DNA of 64,000 nucleotides from Haliclona indistincta (lineage: Eukaryota; Porifera; Demospongiae; Haplosclerida; Chalinidae): contig OZ024787.1 of the NCBI GenBank assembly GCA_964017065.1, positions 12,257,764 through 12,321,763 of the forward strand, given 5' to 3'. The notes beneath the pieces were generated by a model, which was not told where the DNA came from, ran no database searches, and saw nothing but the letters and a program-made list of their open reading frames with translations. Positions 49,369-64,000 of this stretch are shown piece by piece. Made by a program: the position numbers and the translations under genes. Each line of letters opens with the position of its first letter. Within the stretch, counting starts at the first letter, position 1.

Positions 49369-52300
49369 TCAGCTGTTGATTTTGAAGCCAACTCTTGCAC
49401 ATGAATATCCACTGTTAGCCCTGCATGTGTTAGGAGGAAAGTGCTGACAGATACATTGAAGTGTTCAACTATTTTAGTAGTGACATACATGGTGACATAT
49501 TATCATAATTACACTGTTATTGTCTTGAAATAGTAATCTGTACAGAACTTACTCATGCATTTCTGACTGTCCTTTAGGCAATGCATAGCAATCATTCTGT
49601 TGTAGCTGTATCTGATCAGCTGATTGCTCAGATACTAGAGTATGACCATTGGAATCTCCAGTGTAGTCATCATTTGCACCGATACTGGGAAAACAATTAT
49701 TTATACTTAACAGTATACTAAGAACAACATTCATATGTGGATCAGGAGAAGGACCATGGAAGAGTACTATAAAAATGTAGTATTTATAATCTGATTCATA
49801 TCAATCCCATTCACTGTCCATTTGTCTCAAGCTACGTACATGCATTCAAATATATTTATTTGATCTCTCATCTATGAATGGCTTTGTGACAAAAAAGTAC
49901 TTTGAACTTAGCAGAGCTCAATTACACAATATATATTCTTTACGCTATACAGTACACATACCACATACACGATAGTGCACTCACGGTTGATGGTGGGCAG
50001 TAGCATAGCACACGTTCTGTTGTAGCTGTACTTGATGAGTGCAATATGCCTCATTCTGATGTAGCACTACATCATCTTGTTTTCTTTTATTTTCAGCATA
50101 GTCATAAACATCATCTCTGCAGGAATTATGTACCTATGTAGCTGGTTTCTTTATTTATTTTGCTCATCAAACAATGGTCATGAACAATGTGTAGTTAGTG
50201 AACTTACGGTAATTGCTGTTGGTTTCCATTACAAGAAGCATAGTCACATTCATTTTGTATTAGGGAGGCACGGTAGTGCCTCCCTATGTAGGGTTGAACG
50301 AGAAAACAAGATGGCGGCTACATACAATGTATTAGCGTTCAAACACTGATATTTCGCCTGGTGATGAATTTTATACGTCCAAAGACACTTAAATCTGCTA
50401 TCTGGCGTTGCCCCATCTTACAGTAGCAAGGAGATTGCTCGAGATTGTTACTAAAGTGACGAACCTGGAAATGGTGAAAATCGAGTTTCGTCATCTTCGT
50501 TTTCTTCTTCTTCTTCTTTCTTCTTTCTTCAACTCGCCTAGCGCCTTTACGCGAGCAGTGCCGAGACCAAAACACCCACGAACAGTCGTGAAATTCTCCT
50601 GGCATGTGCCTTTTGAACTTAGTTTTTAGCGAAACGGCAATATAAATTCTGCGATTTCTCGATCGTGATCCACTGTCAGCTAAGTGTTAGACGCCATTAA
50701 TAATTATAGTGATTGCGCAATACGCACGTGACCAAGCTGTGGTTAGCGCACGTGACCAAGCACAAGCTTGAGTATCGCCATGCACGCCGTATAGATCACG
50801 GAGAACACATATTTGTCTGGAGTCTTCGAAGAACGGTAAGCTAGCAAGCGCAGAATCACCAATCTGCCTTGCCAGACAATTATAACCGCCGTAAACAAGT
50901 GTGGGCGGGGCTCGTATGCACTGTCTTCATGCATGCGTAGGCGAGCTGATTATCTGCATTATAATAGCTACAAGTTTAAAATTGTTAATAATTAAGAAAA
51001 GCCATCAGCAACAGGAAAACCAATTAACCAACGGTGGAAACAAAGATGGCACAGTAATTGCATGATATTGAACTGCACTTCACTGAAAAAGAAAAAAGGA
51101 CACAAACAAGAAAATTAAAAAGATTTCTATCGAAATCAAAAGGATGTAGGGTTGTGAAATCTACCACTGGTCAACAATGTAAACTAACAAGGAGCAAGCA
51201 TGGAATGGTAACACGATTGACTTGCTAACAGACCATAGATCCCTACATCAGTGGCTGTACATAAGCTGTCACAAGCTGAATGCACGTCAGGTGTCAGTCA
51301 ACAGCAAATAGCCGAACTAGCTATAGCCAACCACAGCAGCCACTGATGTAGGGATCTATGGTCTGTTAGCAAGTCAATCGTGTTACCATTCCATGCTTGC
51401 TCCTTGTTAGTTTACATTGTTGACCAGTGGTAGATTTCACAACCCTACATCCTTTTGATTTCGATAGAAATCTTTTTAATTTTCTTGTCTGTACTTGAGT
51501 GTAGTAGTAGTCTGTTTTATTCTGTTTCAACAATACATCATCATTAATCTCTGCATAGCGATCAACTCTGTGAATAATAATTATAGTAATCATAATGCAT
51601 GTGCATTCAGCTGTGAACATACTGTTGCTGATTTTCTTTGTCAATACAGGAAGTAGCATAGCACTGATTATGCTGAAGCTCTACTTCATCATGTTTTCGG
51701 ATGTCATGAGAGCTGCTGCAGTTTCTTTGACTATCATTACAAAGCACATCTGTTCCTGATCTCTTAGCTCTTCTTCTGAATATGACCAGGATCACCACTA
51801 ACCCAATCACTGCAGCTAACATGGCAGCTATGATTAGCACCACGATCACTGCTGCAATAGTCACTGCACTGTCAGATTCCTGAGATTCAGTGTTCGGAAT
51901 TGGTGCTGTGGTTGCACTAGTAACAGCAGTTAGAGAATTTGTATCTATTCCTGAAATAATGTGATGAGATAATTGCAAGAATGTTAACGTTACCATTACC
52001 CATACAAGAATGTCTCAGCATAATTTTTATGATAGAATCATAGCGCTTTTAGCTAGCATTTTATTTGCACCCTGAAATGCATTTATCAATATTTTTATCA
52101 TCGTGCTGAAGCTATTTTGCTCAGTTACATCTTCAAAATTAAAAATAAAGTAGACGTGCTGCAGCTGTCAGAAGTTCTGTTATTACATTGCTCACAGTTT
52201 CTGGCTCACCAATAGTCAGAAAAGCATCCTCAGTTAGAGTAGTGGTTGAAGTAATTTGAATAGTTGTGTCTGTAGCAATAGTATTATTGGCACTAGTCTG

Positions 52301-53616
52301 TCATGCAATGGTTTATATACATGTTGCATGGATATCATATTAGCTGTGGATTGAGTGTCATTATTAGAAAGTAGTAATGTTTGCATGAAAATGAAGTGCA
52401 ATCATTATAATGTGTATTGTAAGGCATGAGTTTACCTGTACTGATCTCTACAGTCACTAGTGGGTAGTCATATTGGTTGTGAGGAGTATCAAGAGTCACA
52501 GTAGATTGTGCACTGCTGCCTTCTCGATAGTTCACAGGACCATCACGTTGCTGATAGTACACAACTAATGCACTGTCCTGTGGTTGGTACACTCCCAGTA
52601 TGTCTCCCTCCTGGAACTCCAGTGGTGTATTCAGGTTGTAATCAACAATATTATAGATATCTGGTGTACTGGAGGAAAGTATACTAACATTTGCTTTGGT
52701 GTAGTTGTTTCTGCCTGTATTCCGCCATACTTGCAGCTCAGGAAATAATAATCCATTCATGTCAGCTTCAGCTCCCACTATCCACTTGGTGATGGAGCCA
52801 TTACAGGTGAAGGTGATGTCTGGAAAGATACGCTGTTGCTCGTCTCTTATCCTCACAACATTGATATTGACATTCAATGCACCTTGTCTCAGAGCAGAAC
52901 GATTGAGGAAATTACCAGTGCAGCTGGGTGAATCTATGCATGTTACAGTAATGCTATAGGAAAGTATTTGCTTAATGCATACCTGATATAGGAGATAAGA
53001 GGATCCGCTCATTATGGACAGCTAAGGAAGATAATGAATTTAGTGACGTGGGATTATTTTCGACTCGATAAGTAGTTGATGTATTAGAATCAAAGTACAC
53101 TCTCACTACACTATCCTGTTGTCTTGGCTGGTACACTCCCAACACATCTCCACTCTGGTATGATATGGGAGTGGTAAGGTTATACTGGAGAACTCCATCT
53201 GGACTGAAGCCTCCTGGATTCAGTCTGATATGTTCGCTGCCAATTCTTGAGTAAATATTACTACCAGTATATCTCCATAACTGTATCAAAGGATACTCAT
53301 CTCTTCCGACAGTTCTGACAATTCCCACTAAAAGAAGACTAGTCAAATTCCCACTGCAGCTGAAGCTCTCATTAAGAAGCAATCTGAACTCATTATCCAG
53401 ACCACCTCCAGTACCTCTGCCAGCTCCACCTCCTGGAATCTTCTCTGCTCTTCTCTTGAGTAGTTCTAGCTCCATAAACCCACTAGTACAGCCATGAACT
53501 GCATTGTACATGACGCCAGTGTTCAATAATCTAGTCATAAATGTAATCAAAGTCTCACCTTTGCTGCAAACAGTAAGAACACACATACACAATACTACGA
53601 GACAGCGTAGCTTCAT
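49369..53616 (-). pseudogene. Gene 9: kinase-less receptor, tail exon split by a transposon
   Basis: Exons: signal 53559-53616, D1 52983-53498, D2 52436-52933, TM plus tail 51623-51950, tail exon split into 51488-51567 and 50208-50259 by foldback copy E, 49985-50116, 49553-49684, last 49369-49420. It is a close paralogue of gene 8 with the same tyrosine-rich tail. Reading into the insertion adds about 35 residues from the hairpin ([13 protein letters not shown]..) and then stops, leaving only the CYATS, RYAEI and YYYTQVQ sites. The acceptor of the next-to-last exon moved 6 bp inward, keeping frame. The last exon lost one base near 49378 and stops early at INS. The ectodomain and TM remain open, so a shortened receptor is possible. 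Confidence 0.75.
50260..51487 (+). mobile_element. Foldback element family 1, copy E, in a coding exon
   Basis: A full copy of 1.23 kb inserted between TTTTGTA and TCTGTACTTGAG; the unoccupied gene 8 site reads TTTAGTATCTGTACTTGAG (46441-46460), so this comparison defines the ends as TTAGGGAGGC and TTTTCTTG, with at most a 1-2 bp duplication. Its long hairpin is 51109-51258 and 51332-51487; both arms carry the private change GGAGCAAGC/GCTTGCTCC. Confidence 0.9.
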
Positions 53617-53617
53617 T

Positions 53618-53633
53618 GTAGCTACGTAGCTAC
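53618..53633. promoter_or_regulatory. 16-bp palindrome before the gene 9 start
   Basis: Third exact copy of GTAGCTACGTAGCTAC, one base upstream of the gene 9 ATG. Confidence 0.5.
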
Positions 53634-54975
53634 TGCGTTTGAATGAGTTAAAAATTCCTCAGTGAGTTTCTGAACTTCGAGCGGGTTTGTGACGTCATAG
53701 ATTATACAATACACGGGTATTATCTATGGTGACGTAATGTCGATCACGGCAAAACTACATAGCACGCCGTCGATGCTGTAAAAGGCTACATTCAGCTCAC
53801 AACAAAATTTTACATACTAGGAATTAAATTTATTGTACACTTTAATAATTACTATTTTTATCCATGTCTATTTTTAGTGACATAATCACTGAAACGCAAT
53901 TTTAGACTACATTCCTCCACTGCTGTGGTGCTTATAGTGCACTAATCACTCAAGTTTGGTCATTTTCTCAGAAAAATCAATGATTGCATGTTTTAATAGA
54001 ACAGGCATGTGCGCAATTTGATAGAAAGAATGCAAATCAGATCAGATGAATCGAGAGAACCATGCACTGAAAGACTAAATAATTTTACTGGACCATAGAG
54101 TGAGTAGATTGATACGCATGTAAGATAAATTTACAGAGAAGGTACAACTCTGCTACTGGTAAATACATGGTGACAGCAGATCCGAATTTAGTATGGTGTG
54201 AATGTGTTCGCAATGCATTGCAAATAAACAATGACCAATGCTGCAATGATCCACAATAGCAAAACATGCTATAGTATATGCCGTGTACATCAGTTTTATA
54301 TCAAGAAAAAGGAGTTGTGAATGAGGTAAGATTGGAATAATTTTGAAAAGGAAATGAGTTCCAGCCTGGACAGAAGTACTTACAAAAACAAGAATAAAAG
54401 AGTTGAAGTGAAAAGAGGCCCTGGCAAATGGTTGCAATTGTACGTAAAAGGCGAAATAATTTATGCATGACTGCATAACATGAGTAAAAGAGTGCCATAA
54501 TTCAAGCACTCTGTAAATCTTAACAGATTCATTGTTTGCACTAACTGTATCACCAGCTGGGATTCCAGAAAATAGACATATCCGGCTGCATGTGCAGCAA
54601 ACAAAGATAAAACCACTAAATACCTGAACAGATCGACAAGCAAATGCATCACTACTCACACACCACCTCTCCTTCCATCTTAGATCCTCTTTAGCTCTCC
54701 ATACAGGCTCTCAATTTCCTTATCTATACATGTACCAATCAATTAAACAATGTCTTGGTCTGATCACACGGCCTTCAAGAAGACTCCTGGAATCATATTC
54801 AAACATTTCTTGAGTTCAACACTCTTCACATGAACATTGCAAATGCAAAAACGGTTAATGTAAAGTTAATACACAAACGATGAGATATAACTCCTATTTA
54901 GACAGATATTGACAAGGTTGTGATATTTTAGTCTGTCAGATTCCATGCACTATATTTATTACATGTGCATTATTG
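53634..54975. other. Spacer between genes 9 and 10
   Basis: The first part resembles the flanks upstream of genes 7 and 8. From about 54000 it is homologous to 13700-14540, downstream of gene 3. Minus-strand open frames at 54085-54659 look hydrophobic but are not conserved with the homologous spacer, so I do not call a gene. Confidence 0.5.
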
Positions 54976-58609
<3,634 letters not shown>

Positions 58610-58782
58610 TATTGCTCGACATCAGCTGATACATCATGCTGTCGCTCGATACACGCAATCACGCTCGAGTATAAATATGCGCGCGAATGAAGCAAGATTC
58701 AAAAATAATTTAGTGTACAATTATTTTCAAAATAAGATCTCATTAGAATAAAACACTGACAACAACTCCTAAAACAGAACTG
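58610..58782. other. Compact spacer between genes 10 and 11
   Basis: Only about 173 bp separate the gene 10 start from the gene 11 stop, so the gene 10 promoter must be very short or overlap the 3' UTR of gene 11. No clear motif was recognised. Confidence 0.5.
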
Positions 58783-63737
<4,955 letters not shown>

Positions 63738-64000
63738 TGCACGTTTGGCAAGTTAGTCACCAGCTTAGCTAGAGACTAGTCCAGGCCCATCACTGAGCCC
63801 CACCCTCACGTGCACCTCGTTTTTGGGGCGAGGTACTAGGTGTACGTACGAGGGGGTGGGGCTGGACTCACCTAATTGTTGTTGTAAGTTAGAACGCGCG
63901 ATAGCTTACTTCCATAAACTGACATGAAACTATTTGTTATAAAAAGTTAATTATTGTGTATTATGTATTCAATGTACTGATACACACGTACTAAATGGTT
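63738..64000. promoter_or_regulatory. Region upstream of gene 11
   Basis: It contains GC-rich blocks (CACCCTCACGTGCACCTCG and GGGGGTGGGGCTGG near 63805-63865) that resemble the GC-rich block upstream of genes 1 and 4. Promoter role is inferred from position. No exon of a twelfth receptor is visible before the window ends. Confidence 0.35.

Noticed and set aside
54085..54659. Hydrophobic minus-strand frames in the spacer upstream of gene 9
   Set aside because: The homologous spacer at 13700-14500 does not keep the frame, and there is no splice or start context.

Overview
This window looks like nuclear DNA of a demosponge, most probably Amphimedon queenslandica or a close relative. That is an inference from three things: dense minus-strand genes with very small introns (many 45-90 bp), AT-rich spacers full of short foldback transposons, and a tandem family of receptor tyrosine kinases (RTKs) whose kinase domain resembles the Eph/Src group. 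No prokaryotic, CRISPR, rRNA or tRNA feature was seen.

Eleven related receptor units lie head-to-tail on the minus strand. The standard plan, 5' to 3', is: a signal-peptide exon; ectodomain D1 (about 175 aa, one exon); ectodomain D2 (about 166 aa, one exon; D1 and D2 are copies of one fold-like repeat with the motifs YPEIQIWRNT and GDxLGVYQP and a matching Cys pair); zero to three Ser/Thr-rich stalk exons; a transmembrane exon, usually ending in an NPxY motif; three or four juxtamembrane exons; and a kinase split over seven exons of 214, 68, 154, 93, 114, 86 and 175/181 bp. I built the exon models from GT/GC-AG sites and phase, and summed lengths of intact genes divide by three.

Region by region: gene 1 (2604-7385) loses its C-lobe at a foldback transposon. 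Gene 2 (9280-13467) is frameshifted. Gene 3 (14544-17914) has lost its 5' end and gene 4 (17926-22527) its 3' end at one deletion junction. Genes 1 and 4 are a recent segmental duplication of about 6.5 kb. Gene 5 (25500-32392) has a sound ectodomain but a ruined kinase. Gene 6 (32860-39576) has several frameshifts. Gene 7 (40555-44893) has one stop codon in the glycine loop. Genes 8 (45505-48613, intact) and 9 (49369-53616, disrupted) carry the same ectodomain and TM but no kinase; their tail is built from tyrosine-rich repeat exons. Genes 10 (54976-58609) and 11 (58783-63737) are complete RTKs of about 857 and 1125 aa. Only genes 8, 10 and 11 read as intact.

The kinases would phosphorylate tyrosines in their own and neighbouring tails; the kinase-less receptors 8/9 could serve as substrates, dampers or adaptors beside them (inference). 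Superimposed on the array are two families of foldback elements with a short hairpin at one end and a 150-160 bp hairpin at the other, two 8-bp-TSD MITEs, a nested hAT-like element, a TIR element, a long TG microsatellite and a mucin-like coding minisatellite.
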